64,000 nucleotides of DNA from Gaiella occulta (GTDB taxonomy: Bacteria > Actinomycetota > Thermoleophilia > Gaiellales > Gaiellaceae). The first letter of the stretch is position 1. Each line of letters opens with the position of its first letter. Both the position numbers and the translations under genes were made by a program. This document shows positions 1 through 7,404 of the stretch, one piece after another. The stretch lies in the NCBI RefSeq assembly GCF_003351045.1, contig NZ_QQZY01000006.1, positions 1 to 64,000 on the forward strand, read 5' to 3'. A model generated the notes under the pieces. That model ran no database searches. It had not been told where the DNA came from and saw nothing but the letters and a program-made list of their open reading frames with translations.

Positions 1-709
1 CGTTCTCGGTTGACCCCTCGACCACCCCGAGCGGCACCTTCGTCCCGTCCGCGGTGACACCGAGCGCACCAACCATCGTGTGCCCGGCGAAGTCGAAGCC
101 GTCGACGAACACGATCAGCCAGCGCTGATCGTCGAGCGGGCGGGAGCGAAACTCGGCGAGCCGCTCGGCGGTCGCGCTGATGAACCCGCGGCTCACCGAG
201 CTCTGCGAGACACCGGACGCTTGCTGGGCGACCGCCTCGCCGACCGGCTCCAGCGCCTGCTGGTAGCGGCGCCCGGACAGCCCGGCGAGCAGCGAGGCGA
301 CCATCTGCTCGGCGAGCAGATCGACGGACGCGAGCGTGTCGTAGCTCTCCAGCCGCAACTCGGCCCCGTCGAGCGTCCGCACCCGCGGCCGCCGGATCGG
401 CACGCGCCGGCCGCCCAACGTCACCCGCCCTGCCTCGCTTCCGTGTCGGTACGCGCTCCGGCCCCGGTCGTGCTTGCCTTTCGGGCCGGCGAGCTCGGTC
501 ACCTCCGCCTCCTGCAGCTCGCTCATCACCTCCAGACCGATCGCGACCGAGGCGGCCAACAGGCCCTCCCGCATCCGCTCGGCGAACAAGCCGAGCTGCT
601 CGTCGACGTTCCCGGCCAGCCGCTCCACGAGCGACAGCTCCTCAACCGACGCCACAAGCCGTAGACCAGCGCGGCGCGCCGTCCCTGCTCTCTGTGATCC
701 TTTCTTCAC
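1..709 (-). CDS. IS256 (mutator) family transposase, N-terminal 236 residues, cut by window edge
   Basis: Transposase that would catalyse cut-and-paste or copy-out movement of an IS256-family element. The minus-strand translation contains the family landmarks in order: a charged helical N-terminus, RHGSEAGRVTLGGRRVPIRR followed by RPRV (family signature near residues 90-115), SVSRGFISATAERL (helix-turn-helix-like, near residue 180), and IVFVDGFDF near residue 210, whose Asp is the first catalytic acidic residue. The second Asp and the Glu would lie left of the window. The GTG start at 709 is chosen because GAGG lies 7 nt upstream. The reading frame is open with no stop, so the visible part looks intact. 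The family is clear; the subgroup is not. Confidence 0.88.
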   Translation of the reverse strand, partial: MKKGSQRAGTARRAGLRLVASVEELSLVERLAGNVDEQLGLFAERMREGLLAASVAIGLEVMSELQEAEVTELAGPKGKHDRGRSAYRHGSEAGRVTLGGRRVPIRRPRVRTLDGAELRLESYDTLASVDLLAEQMVASLLAGLSGRRYQQALEPVGEAVAQQASGVSQSSVSRGFISATAERLAEFRSRPLDDQRWLIVFVDGFDFAGHTMVGALGVTADGTKVPLGVVEGSTEN

Positions 710-815
710 TGGTGGTCCTCCGTTGCTGACTCGACGGTGTGGAACCTCGAGCGTGCCCAACGGCACGGACGAGGCGGAGGACCGCCACCTCAAACTTCTA
801 CGACGCCCGGGTCAA
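1..815. mobile_element. IS256-family insertion sequence, right part including probable terminal repeat
   Basis: The element extends left out of the window. Its right boundary is placed near 795-815, where CACCTCAAACTTCTACGACG occurs; this resembles, from memory, the ends of actinobacterial mutator-type elements. The other terminal repeat and the 8-9 bp target duplication cannot be seen, so the exact end is inferred. The boundary coincides with the 3' end of the neighbouring minus-strand gene, whose last codons and TAG stop seem to come from the element. Confidence 0.55.
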
Positions 816-1721
816 CCTCGTTTCCCGCGGCCACTCCTCAACCTCACGGAGTAGCGCGGCAACGAGCACAATCGCGGCGAGCGCGTTGGCTGCCGTGAAT
901 TGAGCCTCGGTGATGCGGTGAGCGGTGTTGTGGCGATTGAAGTCCTTGTACGTGGGTTCCGCTGCAACGGGGTTGAACTTCTCGAGTGCCTCGGCGCTCG
1001 TGAGGAAGATGCTCCGAATCCGGAGTTGAGCGATCGCAGCATCCTCGGGGTCGGTCGCGCGCATGTCCTTGGCGATGCGTCCCGTCCCTCCGTGGTCGAA
1101 GAAGACGTGACACGTCGATGTGAGGGCGCAGGCGGCGAGAGCCTGCGCGGCGCGGGAATGTCCGGCGCCTAGAGCGACTATCGCATCGCGTGCGGCGGCG
1201 CGCTCGAGCGCGAAGCCCTCGTCCTGACACGCGTCGAGAACAGCCAGCGCGTCGTCGAGAACCTCGTCCCTGTGCGCGAGCAGGATCATCTTGGCGTCTG
1301 CTGGATCAGCATCGAGCACCTCTTGGAGAATGGACGCCCGAGGCAGCCAGACCAGGCACACGTTCGACTGCCGGACGTGCTCAACGATGTCGAGTGCCTT
1401 GTCCTCATCGCCGAGGTCGCGCCAGTTCTTCGGCTGAGCCGCGAGAAACGCCTCGTGCCAACGACGAGCGACCTCCGCGAACTGCTTGCCGTAGTCGGGG
1501 AACTTCGGGAGCGGCAGCTCGGGAATCTTGAACTGCCACGTCTCGAACGTCGGGAGCGCGAGACTGGCAATCTGCTTCTGAATGCCGCTGACGTCGATGC
1601 TCCCCAGAGCGTTCTCGACCGCACGTTGCAGCGACTTGGTCGCGTCGGTGTTCACCCGCGACATCACCTCGCGCAGGCGCTTCATCGTCTCGTCCCAATC
1701 AGGCGGCAGGCCATACGACAT
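798..1721 (-). CDS. Uncharacterised protein with C-terminal HEPN-like R-x4-H motif, probably disrupted by an IS
   Basis: I do not recognise the family. The protein (307 residues from the ATG at 1721; an in-frame GTG at 1871 would add 50 residues) has an amphipathic N-terminal half, an internal IVEHVRQSNVCLVWLPRA segment, and a C-terminal FNRHNTAHRITEAQFTAANA stretch followed by hydrophobic helix AALLREVEEW. RHNTAH matches the R-x4-H pattern of HEPN nucleases, and NRH..(A)H near a helical C-terminus occurs in several defence-associated families. That function is inference. The last codons (TRAS-stop) overlap the probable IS256 end, so the native C-terminus may be lost. It sits between an IS and tRNA-fMet, an accessory location. 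The first 50 residues from 1871 look unprotein-like, which favours 1721. Confidence 0.55.
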   Translation of the reverse strand: MSYGLPPDWDETMKRLREVMSRVNTDATKSLQRAVENALGSIDVSGIQKQIASLALPTFETWQFKIPELPLPKFPDYGKQFAEVARRWHEAFLAAQPKNWRDLGDEDKALDIVEHVRQSNVCLVWLPRASILQEVLDADPADAKMILLAHRDEVLDDALAVLDACQDEGFALERAAARDAIVALGAGHSRAAQALAACALTSTCHVFFDHGGTGRIAKDMRATDPEDAAIAQLRIRSIFLTSAEALEKFNPVAAEPTYKDFNRHNTAHRITEAQFTAANALAAIVLVAALLREVEEWPRETRLTRAS

Positions 1722-1879
1722 GTGACCGAGCGTAGCCTTCTGGAAGACACATTCCGAGCGGACACCCTGGCTTCCGCGCTGATTACCAACCGAGCGAGCC
1801 GAAGGCATCCGTGATCTCGCCTCGGCTTCCAACGAGGTGGGTTGGAAACGGAGCGATTCGGCGGCCCTCACCTCCGCGA

Positions 1880-1904
1880 TGGGTATATAAACGGGTATAA
1901 AATC
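1880..1904. repeat. AT-rich direct repeat GGGTATA(TA)AA beside tRNA-fMet
   Basis: Two copies of GGGTATA, each followed by an A run, lie in tandem in an AT-rich island inside otherwise very GC-rich sequence, between the HEPN-like gene and the tRNA-fMet terminator. On the minus strand this gives TTTATA and TATATA hexamers, so it may be the promoter of the minus-strand gene. An attachment or excision scar next to the tRNA is the alternative. Neither is proven. Confidence 0.35.
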
Positions 1905-1930
1905 GCGCTCCTCGCGCCCAGCGAGTAAAC

Positions 1931-1957
1931 AAAAGGCCCTGCTATGCAGGGCCTTTC
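1931..1957 (-). terminator. Intrinsic terminator downstream of tRNA-fMet
   Basis: Perfect 11-bp stem AAAGGCCCTGC / GCAGGGCCTTT with a 3-nt loop at 1932-1956, followed on the minus strand by a T-rich run. It lies 4 nt past the 3' end of the tRNA, the expected place for its terminator. Confidence 0.8.
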
Positions 1958-1960
1958 TAG

Positions 1961-2034
1961 TAGCGGGGGCAGGATTTGAACCTGCGACCTCCGGGTTATG
2001 AGCCCGGCGAGCTACCTGGCTGCTCCACCCCGCG
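1961..2034 (-). tRNA. tRNA-fMet (initiator), anticodon CAU
   Basis: The 74-nt minus-strand sequence folds into a standard cloverleaf. The acceptor stem is CGCGGGG/CCCCGCT, and the anticodon stem carries the initiator GGG/CCC pairs around loop CTCATAA. The T arm is GCAGG-TTCAAAT-CCTGC and the discriminator is A73. The 1-72 pair is C-U, an unpaired end as initiators require; E. coli has C-A. CCA is not encoded (CTA follows). The GGG/CCC anticodon stem and 1-72 mismatch distinguish it from elongator tRNA-Met. Confidence 0.96.
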
Positions 2035-2080
2035 ACGCGGCGTCTATGATAGCAGCGCGCGCCGCTGTTAGCCTTGCGCC

Positions 2081-2401
2081 ATGTTCGCCTTCTGGCTTGC
2101 GCTCGCCGTGTTCGGCGTCGCGGTGGTCGTCGCAGCCGCCTACGCGGTCGCGCGCGGGCTCGAGCTGTGGCGCCTTGTCAAGCGCACCGGGGCGATACTC
2201 GCCGCCGAGACGGAGCGGATCTCCCGCACGACGGCACAGATCGAGTCGCACCTCGCGAACGCATCCGCCGCCGCCGGGAGGCTGCACGAGGCGAACGAGC
2301 GCCTCGCCGTCGCGCGCGCCCGGCTCGACGTCCAGCGCGCCGCCCTGCGCGAGGCGCGGGCGCAGATGCGGCGGGTCTTCTGGTTCGTGCCCGGGATCTG
2401 A
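2081..2401 (+). CDS. Small membrane-anchored coiled-coil protein (DUF948-like)
   Basis: 106 residues: one N-terminal transmembrane helix (about residues 3-24, rich in Ala/Val/Phe), then a charged alpha-helical region (about 30-98) with heptad-like Leu/Ala/Arg spacing, ending in FWFVPGI. This layout, a single anchor followed by a cytosolic coiled coil, resembles DUF948-type proteins, but the family assignment is weak and no reaction can be proposed. The start has no Shine-Dalgarno; TAGCCT lies 6 nt upstream, which suggests a leaderless message. Confidence 0.65.
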   Translation: MFAFWLALAVFGVAVVVAAAYAVARGLELWRLVKRTGAILAAETERISRTTAQIESHLANASAAAGRLHEANERLAVARARLDVQRAALREARAQMRRVFWFVPGI

Positions 2402-2494
2402 CGGCGGCGGAGGGCGCGATTCCGCAGGCGGCGCGGGAATGCGCCGGCGGGCGAGGGCATGGGCTGCGGACGGCACATTGCTACGGTGGCGCGC

Positions 2495-3400
2495 GTGCGC
2501 GTCGCGGCGATCGACCTGGGTACCAACTCGACGCGCCTGCTCGTCGCCGACGTCGAGGACGGCCGCGTCGACGAGGTGGTGCGCCTGCTCGCGATCACCC
2601 GGCTCGGCGAGGGGGTCGACGAGCGGCGGCTGCTCCGACCCGAGCCGGTCGCCCGCGTCCACGCCGTCCTCGACGCCTACGCACGGGAGGTCGAGGAGCG
2701 CGGCGCGACACGGGTGCTCGCGGTGGCGACGAGCGCCGTCCGCGATGCGACGAACGGCGAGCGCTTCCTCGAAGGGCTGCGCGAGCGCTACGGCTTCGTC
2801 ACGCTGCTGCTCGACGGACGCGAGGAGGCCGAGACGACCTTCCGCGGCGTCACCTCGGATCACCGCCTCGACCGCGAGACGCTCGTCGTCGACATCGGCG
2901 GCGGCTCCACCGAGCTGCTCGTCGGCGGCCCCGGCGGCGTCTCGTTCGCGACGAGCCTGCAGGCCGGCTGCGTGCGGCTGAGCGAGCGCTTCCTGCACAC
3001 CGACCCGCCGACGGCAGGCGAGCTCGAGGCCGCCGCCGCCCACACACGACTGCTCCTCCCCGCCCTCGACGTCTCCGCGGCGGTCGGCGTCGCGGGCACG
3101 ATCACGACGGTCGCGGCGATCGACCTCGGCCTCGCCGAGTACGACGCGGAGAGGATCCACGGCCACCGCATCTCGCGCGCGGCAGCCGAGCGCGCGCTCG
3201 CGCAGCTGTCGGCCCTCTCCCTCGCCGAGCGCGAGCGCGTCCCGGGCCTCGAGCCCGCACGCGCGCCGGTGATCGTCGGCGGCCTCGTCGTCCTCCGCGA
3301 GGTGCTGGAGCGCTACGGGCTCGACGAGATCGAGGCGAGCGAGCGCGACATCCTGCACGGCGCCGCGCTGGCCGCGGCCGGGCTCGGGGCTGCGGCGTGA
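2495..3400 (+). CDS. ppx: Exopolyphosphatase / guanosine pentaphosphate phosphohydrolase (Ppx/GppA)
   Basis: Hydrolyses terminal phosphate from polyphosphate or pppGpp. The 301-residue protein has the ASKHA actin-like fold signatures: [16 protein letters not shown] at the N-terminus (phosphate-1 loop), [10 protein letters not shown], and [14 protein letters not shown] near residue 135 (phosphate-2). It is the short catalytic-core form without the C-terminal HD domain. The GTG at 2495 sits 7 nt behind TACGGT, fitting a leaderless start, and places the AIDLGT motif five residues in. The stop overlaps the def start (GTGA), so the two are co-translated. Whether polyphosphate or pppGpp is the main substrate cannot be decided from sequence. 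Confidence 0.9.
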   Translation: MRVAAIDLGTNSTRLLVADVEDGRVDEVVRLLAITRLGEGVDERRLLRPEPVARVHAVLDAYAREVEERGATRVLAVATSAVRDATNGERFLEGLRERYGFVTLLLDGREEAETTFRGVTSDHRLDRETLVVDIGGGSTELLVGGPGGVSFATSLQAGCVRLSERFLHTDPPTAGELEAAAAHTRLLLPALDVSAAVGVAGTITTVAAIDLGLAEYDAERIHGHRISRAAAERALAQLSALSLAERERVPGLEPARAPVIVGGLVVLREVLERYGLDEIEASERDILHGAALAAAGLGAAA

Positions 3401-3981
3401 TCCGCGAGATCGTCGAGGTCGGCCACCCGGCTCTGCGCGAACGGGCGCGCGAGGTGCGCCCGCAGGAGCTCGGCTCGCCGGAGCTGCACCGGCTCTGCGA
3501 CGACCTCGTCGAGACGATGCGCGCCGCGGGCGGCGCCGGCCTCGCGGCCCCGCAGGTGGCGGAGCTGCTGCGCGTGTTCGCGGTCGAGGTGCGCGACAAC
3601 CCGCGCTACCCGTACAAGCCGCAGCTTCGCCTGCGCGTGCTCGTGAACCCGGTCGTCCGGCCCGTCGGCGAGGAGACCTACAGGAGCTTCGAGGGCTGCC
3701 TCAGCGTGCCCGGCCTGCGCGGGCTGCTGCCCCGGTACGCCGAGGTCGAGGTGGCCTACACGGACCCGCACGGCGGCACGCACGTGGAGCGCTTCGGCGG
3801 CCTCAGCGCCGGCACGATGCAGCACGAGCTCGACCACCTCGACGGCGTCCTCTTCCTCGACCGGGTCGACGACCCCTCGACCCTGTGCACGTGGGAGATG
3901 TTCCGGCAGTATCGCCAGGCAGCATGGCTCGAGGAGATCCGGCCGCTCCTCGATCGCTTCCCCGGAGAGGAGACCTCATGA
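3397..3981 (+). CDS. def: Peptide deformylase
   Basis: Metalloenzyme removing the formyl group from nascent N-terminal methionine. All three family motifs are present in the 194-residue product: motif 1 GAGLAAPQ, motif 2 EGCLSV (metal-binding Cys) and motif 3 QHELDHLDG (HExxH-type, two His ligands and catalytic Glu). GTG start overlaps the ppx stop by four bases and its own TGA overlaps the acdS ATG, so it is the middle gene of a tightly coupled ppx-def-acdS set. Length is normal. The C-terminal tail of about 25 residues ([10 protein letters not shown] onward) is slightly longer than in E. coli. Confidence 0.95.
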   Translation: MIREIVEVGHPALRERAREVRPQELGSPELHRLCDDLVETMRAAGGAGLAAPQVAELLRVFAVEVRDNPRYPYKPQLRLRVLVNPVVRPVGEETYRSFEGCLSVPGLRGLLPRYAEVEVAYTDPHGGTHVERFGGLSAGTMQHELDHLDGVLFLDRVDDPSTLCTWEMFRQYRQAAWLEEIRPLLDRFPGEETS

Positions 3982-4985
3982 CGCTCGACGACTTCCCCCG
4001 CGTGCCGTTGCTCTTCGGCCCCTCACCCGTGCACCGGCTCGACCGCCTCTCCGCGCACCTCGGCGGGCACGTGGAGATCTGGGCGAAGCGCGAGGACTGC
4101 AACTCCGGCCTCGCCTACGGCGGCAACAAGACGCGTAAGCTCGAGTACCTCGCCGCCGACGCGCTGGCACAAGGCTGCGACACGCTCGTCTCGATCGGCG
4201 GCGTGCAGTCGAATCACACGCGGCAGGTCGCCGCGGTCGCGGCACGCCTGGGCCTGAAGTGCGTGCTCGTGCAGGAGCACTGGGTCGACTGGGACGACGC
4301 CGTCTACGACCGCGTCGGTAACATCCTGCTCTCGCGCATCATGGGCGCCGACGTGCGGCTCTCCGACGCGGGCTTCGACATCGGCTTCCGCAAGAGCTGG
4401 GAGGATGCGCTCGCCGAGGTGGAGGCGGCCGGTGGGAAGCCGTACCCGATCCCGGCAGGCGCCTCCGACCATCCCCTCGGCGGCCTCGGGTTCGCCCGCT
4501 GGGCCGGCGAGGTGGCCGCGCAGGAGGCGGAGCTCGGCGTCTTCTTCGACACGATCGTCGTCTGCTCGGTGACCGGCTCGACGCAGGCCGGGATGATCGC
4601 CGGCTTCGCGGGACAGGAGCGGCCGCGCACGGTGCTCGGCATCGACGGCTCGGCAACGGTGCCGCAGACGTGGGATCAGATCGCGCGGATCGCCCGGCGC
4701 ACCGCGGAGGCGGTCGGGCTCGGCCGGCGGGTCGTTGACGAGGAGATCGTGCTCCTCGACGAGTGGCACGCCGGCACGTACGGCATCCCCGACGCGAAGA
4801 CGATCGAGGCGATCCGCCTCTGCGCCCGTCTCGAGGGCATGCTCACCGACCCGGTCTACGAGGGGAAGTCGATGGCGGCGCTGATCGACCTCGTCAGAGA
4901 CGGCCGCATCGAGCCGGGCTCGAAGGTGCTGTACGCGCACCTCGGCGGGCAGCCTGCGCTCAACGGCTACGCCGGCGCCTTCTGA
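3978..4985 (+). CDS. acdS: 1-aminocyclopropane-1-carboxylate (ACC) deaminase
   Basis: PLP enzyme opening ACC to 2-oxobutyrate and ammonia; in plant-associated bacteria it lowers plant ethylene. The 335-residue protein has the PLP lysine in GGNKTRK (about residue 51) and SNHTRQ just after it. It also carries the two residues that separate true deaminases from D-cysteine desulfhydrases: Glu in [10 protein letters not shown] and Leu in [10 protein letters not shown] (desulfhydrases typically have Thr at the latter). The ATG overlaps the def TGA. No acdR-type Lrp regulator is adjacent. The product 2-oxobutyrate could feed an E1-type dehydrogenase such as those in the next cluster, which is inference. 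Confidence 0.92.
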   Translation: MTLDDFPRVPLLFGPSPVHRLDRLSAHLGGHVEIWAKREDCNSGLAYGGNKTRKLEYLAADALAQGCDTLVSIGGVQSNHTRQVAAVAARLGLKCVLVQEHWVDWDDAVYDRVGNILLSRIMGADVRLSDAGFDIGFRKSWEDALAEVEAAGGKPYPIPAGASDHPLGGLGFARWAGEVAAQEAELGVFFDTIVVCSVTGSTQAGMIAGFAGQERPRTVLGIDGSATVPQTWDQIARIARRTAEAVGLGRRVVDEEIVLLDEWHAGTYGIPDAKTIEAIRLCARLEGMLTDPVYEGKSMAALIDLVRDGRIEPGSKVLYAHLGGQPALNGYAGAF

Positions 4986-5046
4986 GCCAGACGCGTACGG
5001 TCGGCGGAGACGCGCGACGCCGCGCGCCGGCGGGGCCGGTGGCGAG

Positions 5047-5583
5047 CTACCCGCCCGCCGGTGGAGCGACTCGCGGAAGCCTGCCGAGGACGTCGTCGAC
5101 GGCCGCGGCAGGGACGACGACCACCCCGTCCGCATCACCGACGACGAGGTCGCCGGGCTCGACCCGTCGTCCGCCGCACTCGATGACCGTACCGACCTCC
5201 CCCGCGAGGTCCGTCTGCGGCGCCGTGGGGATGCTCGCAACCGCGAACACCGGGAAGCCGAGCTCTTCGATCAGAGCGACGTCACGCACCGCGCCGTCCA
5301 CCACGATCCCCACGATCCCCCGCTCCTGCGCGCGAAGCGACAGCCGGTCGCCCCAGAGCGCGCGCTCGAGGAACCCCGCGCCGTCGATCACGATCACGTC
5401 TCCCGGGCCGGCGATCTCGAGCGCCTCCTTCACCGACGGGTGCTGCCCGGGCGGGGTGCGCACGGTGAACGCCCGCCCCGAGACGCGCGCCCCGGGCCAC
5501 ATCGGCCTGATCCGTGCATCCATCGCGATCCCGCCTCCGGCTGCGTCGCTGAGGTCGGCGGTTGCGGGAACGGGTGCGCCCAT
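5047..5583 (-). CDS. RraA-like / 4-hydroxy-4-methyl-2-oxoglutarate aldolase family protein
   Basis: 178 residues of the RraA fold. ALWGDRLSLRA followed by GIVVDGAVRDV carries the Arg-Asp pair that in the class II pyruvate aldolases of this family (HMG/CHA aldolase) binds pyruvate and metal; GFPVFA and VEPGDLVVGDADGVVVVP complete the signature. Known members cleave 4-hydroxy-4-methyl-2-oxoglutarate or 4-carboxy-4-hydroxy-2-oxoadipate, or regulate RNase E; an aldolase or related lyase role fits the catabolic neighbourhood better. Divergent from the leuC-like gene with a shared 41-bp promoter region containing a TrmB-type operator. TACGAT lies 8 nt before the ATG, so it is probably leaderless. 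Confidence 0.8.
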   Translation of the reverse strand: MGAPVPATADLSDAAGGGIAMDARIRPMWPGARVSGRAFTVRTPPGQHPSVKEALEIAGPGDVIVIDGAGFLERALWGDRLSLRAQERGIVGIVVDGAVRDVALIEELGFPVFAVASIPTAPQTDLAGEVGTVIECGGRRVEPGDLVVGDADGVVVVPAAAVDDVLGRLPRVAPPAGG

Positions 5584-5588
5584 CGCGC

Positions 5589-5618
5589 TTGATCGTAGCA
5601 CTACCCAAGTAGTAGCTT
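5589..5618 (+). promoter_or_regulatory. Promoter with TrmB-type operator for the leuC-like gene (site 1)
   Basis: -35-like TTGATC at 5589-5594, 18-bp spacer, -10-like TAGCTT at 5613-5618, then 6 nt to the ATG at 5625 (leaderless). The operator ACTACCCAAGTAGTAG occupies 5600-5615, covering the spacer and the first bases of the -10. Nearly the same 16-mer stands in the same position relative to the -10 at two other promoters of the cluster. The divergent aldolase-family gene has its own -10-like TACGAT (5597-5592, minus strand) inside the same region, so one bound regulator could control both. Confidence 0.75.
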
Positions 5619-5624
5619 TACCGG

Positions 5625-6893
5625 ATGGGCCGCACGCTCGCCGAGAAGATCCTCCTCGCCCATACGGATGCCGACACGCTCGCTCCCGGCGACGTCGTGA
5701 TGGTGCGCTGCGACGTCGTGATGACGAACGACATCTCGGGCCCGATGGCCTTCCGTGCGATGGAGCGGATGGGTGCGGCAAGGGTCTTCGATCCCGGGAA
5801 GGTCGTGATCGTGCCCGATCACTTCGTCCCCGCGAAGGACGAGCGCTCCGCCGCCCTCCAGAAGCTCCTGCGCGACTGGGCCCACGAACAGGGCGTCGCG
5901 TACTACGAGCAGGGTCGCGGCGGCATCGAACATCAGGTGCTCGTCGAGGAGGGCTGGGTTGTCCCCGGCTCGGTGATCGCCGGCGGCGACTCACACACGT
6001 GCACCTACGGCGCGCTCGGGTCGTTCGGCACGGGGCTCGGGTCGACGGACATCGCGGCCTGCCTCGCCTCGGGAGCCTTCTGGCAGGCGGTGCCAACGAC
6101 GATCCAGGTCGAGCTCACGGGCACCCGTCGACCCTTCGTCACCGGGAAGGACGTGATCCTCGCGGTGATCGGCGAGCTCGGCGTGTCGGGCGGCCTCGGA
6201 TCGGTGCTCGAGTTCGTCGGCGACGGCGCCGAGGGGCTCTCGCTCGACGAGCGGCTCGCGGTTGCGAACATGGCCGTCGAGGCGGGTGCGGAGACCGGCC
6301 TGTTCCCGGCCGACGCGGCCGTGGCGGCGTACCTGGACGGACGCACGACACGCCCCTGGGCGGCCGAGCACAGCGACGCGGACGCCCAGTACGAGGGCTC
6401 GGTGCTCATCGACCTCGAGAGCGTCCCCCCGCTCGTCGCCCTCCCCCACTCCCCCGGGAACGTCGTCCCCGTGTCGGAGGCGAAAGGACGTGCGATCGAC
6501 CAGGTGTACATCGGCAACTGCGCGAACGGGACGATCACCGACCTCCGCCAGGCCGCGGAGATGCTCCGCGGCCGGACCGTGCACAGGCGCACCCGTCTCA
6601 TCGTCGTCCCGGCCTCGCAACGGGTGTACCGGCAGGCGCTGGCCGAAGGGCTGCTCGACGTGTTCGCCGCCGCCGGGGCGCTCGTCTCGGCGCCGAGCTG
6701 CGGCGCCTGCTTCGGCGGCAGCGGCGGCATCCTGGCCGCCGGCGAGGCCGCAATCACGACGACGAACCGCAACTTCCGGGGCCGGATGGGAGCGGGCGAG
6801 TCCTCGGTCCACCTCGCGAACGCCTGGGTCGCCGCGGCGGCCGCGGTGGCGGGCGAGATCGTGGATCCGGCCGACCTCGGGGTGGCCTCGTGA
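5625..6893 (+). CDS. LeuC-like large subunit of an aconitase-superfamily hydro-lyase
   Basis: 422-residue, archaeal-type (LeuC2/HacA) large subunit that binds a [4Fe-4S] cluster and, with the next gene, moves a hydroxyl group on a 2- or 3-hydroxy di/tricarboxylate. Cluster ligands are seen as Cys in YIGNCANGTITDLR (about residue 300) and the CxxC of SAPSCGACFGG (about 360). GGDSHTCTYGALGSFGTG (about 115) is the substrate-loop signature. Homologues include isopropylmalate, citramalate, homoaconitate and 2,3-dimethylmalate dehydratases. The catabolic, TrmB-linked context and the absence of leuA/leuB argue against leucine synthesis, but the substrate is unknown. First gene after operator site 1. 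Confidence 0.88.
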   Translation: MGRTLAEKILLAHTDADTLAPGDVVMVRCDVVMTNDISGPMAFRAMERMGAARVFDPGKVVIVPDHFVPAKDERSAALQKLLRDWAHEQGVAYYEQGRGGIEHQVLVEEGWVVPGSVIAGGDSHTCTYGALGSFGTGLGSTDIAACLASGAFWQAVPTTIQVELTGTRRPFVTGKDVILAVIGELGVSGGLGSVLEFVGDGAEGLSLDERLAVANMAVEAGAETGLFPADAAVAAYLDGRTTRPWAAEHSDADAQYEGSVLIDLESVPPLVALPHSPGNVVPVSEAKGRAIDQVYIGNCANGTITDLRQAAEMLRGRTVHRRTRLIVVPASQRVYRQALAEGLLDVFAAAGALVSAPSCGACFGGSGGILAAGEAAITTTNRNFRGRMGAGESSVHLANAWVAAAAAVAGEIVDPADLGVAS

Positions 6894-7393
6894 TCGCGGG
6901 GCGCGCGGTCGTCGTCCCGCAGGACGACGTCGACACGGATGTGCTCTACCCCGGGCCGTTCCTGAACGTCACCGACGTGACGCAGATGAAGGCGCACCTC
7001 TTCGAAGGCCTCGACCCCGCGCTGCGCGGACGCCTCGGAGGCGACACGGCGCTCGTCGTCGGCGCGAACTTCGGCTGCGGCTCCTCGCGAGAGCATGTGC
7101 CGCAGGCCATGCGGGCCGCCGGGATCCGCTTCCTCGTCGGCCGCAGCTTCGCCCGGATCTTCCATCGCAACGCCGTCAACCTCGGCCTGCCCGCCGTCGT
7201 CTGCGCGGAGGCGGTCGACGCCTGCACGGAGGGGTCCCGGCTCGAGCTCGACTTCGAGCGGGGCACGATCGCTGTCGACGGCGCGCCGTTCCCCATCTCG
7301 CCGGTCGCGCCGTTCATGCGCGCGATCTTCGCCGCCGGCGGGCTGGAGCCGTGGATGCGCGATCGGCTTGACACTACTACCCTGGTGGGATAG
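6890..7393 (+). CDS. LeuD-like small subunit of the same hydro-lyase
   Basis: 167-residue swivelling-domain subunit; GTG overlaps the large-subunit TGA. Landmarks are DDVDTDVLYPGPFLNV (about residues 11-26, the loop whose YLRx-type tetrapeptide selects substrate; here FLNV) and ANFGCGSSREHVPQAM (about 57-72). Isopropylmalate-specific and homoaconitate-specific subunits usually show a Tyr-Leu start in this loop, so Phe-Leu-Asn-Val is a deviation that may reflect a different hydroxyacid. The last codons contain a strong promoter for the downstream lipoyl/E1 genes. Confidence 0.87.
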   Translation: MIAGRAVVVPQDDVDTDVLYPGPFLNVTDVTQMKAHLFEGLDPALRGRLGGDTALVVGANFGCGSSREHVPQAMRAAGIRFLVGRSFARIFHRNAVNLGLPAVVCAEAVDACTEGSRLELDFERGTIAVDGAPFPISPVAPFMRAIFAAGGLEPWMRDRLDTTTLVG

Positions 7394-7396
7394 CTT
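7368..7396 (+). promoter_or_regulatory. Strong promoter inside leuD-like 3' end, with variant operator (site 2)
   Basis: Perfect -35 TTGACA at 7368-7373, 17-bp spacer, -10-like TAGCTT at 7391-7396, then 8 nt to the GTG of the lipoyl protein at 7405. The spacer contains ACTACCC followed by TGGTGGGA and the same TAGCTT as site 1, so the left half matches the cluster operator while the right half is changed and two bases longer. It would let the lipoyl-E1 genes be transcribed apart from the hydro-lyase. Confidence 0.65.
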
Positions 7397-7404
7397 CGGC
7401 CACC

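Noticed and set aside
798-1871. GTG at 1871 as start of the HEPN-like gene
   Set aside because: The extra 50 residues have no regular protein-like pattern; kept as an alternative only.
1-2034. Integrative element using tRNA-fMet as attachment site
   Set aside because: No integrase and no duplicated tRNA 3' end were found; only a short AT-rich direct repeat is present.
5047-5583. RraA-like gene as a regulator of RNase E
   Set aside because: Many family members are aldolases, the Arg-Asp pair is present, and the neighbours are catabolic enzymes; an RNase-regulator role has no support here.
7374-7390. Reading the site-2 motif in the minus orientation as an operator half-site
   Set aside because: In plus orientation it keeps ACTACCC and the -10 TAGCTT and sits in a perfect TTGACA-N17 promoter, which explains it better.
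5625-7393. leuC and leuD of leucine biosynthesis
   Set aside because: No leuA or leuB adjacent, TrmB-type operator upstream, and a deviating small-subunit loop. Kept as LeuCD-like only.
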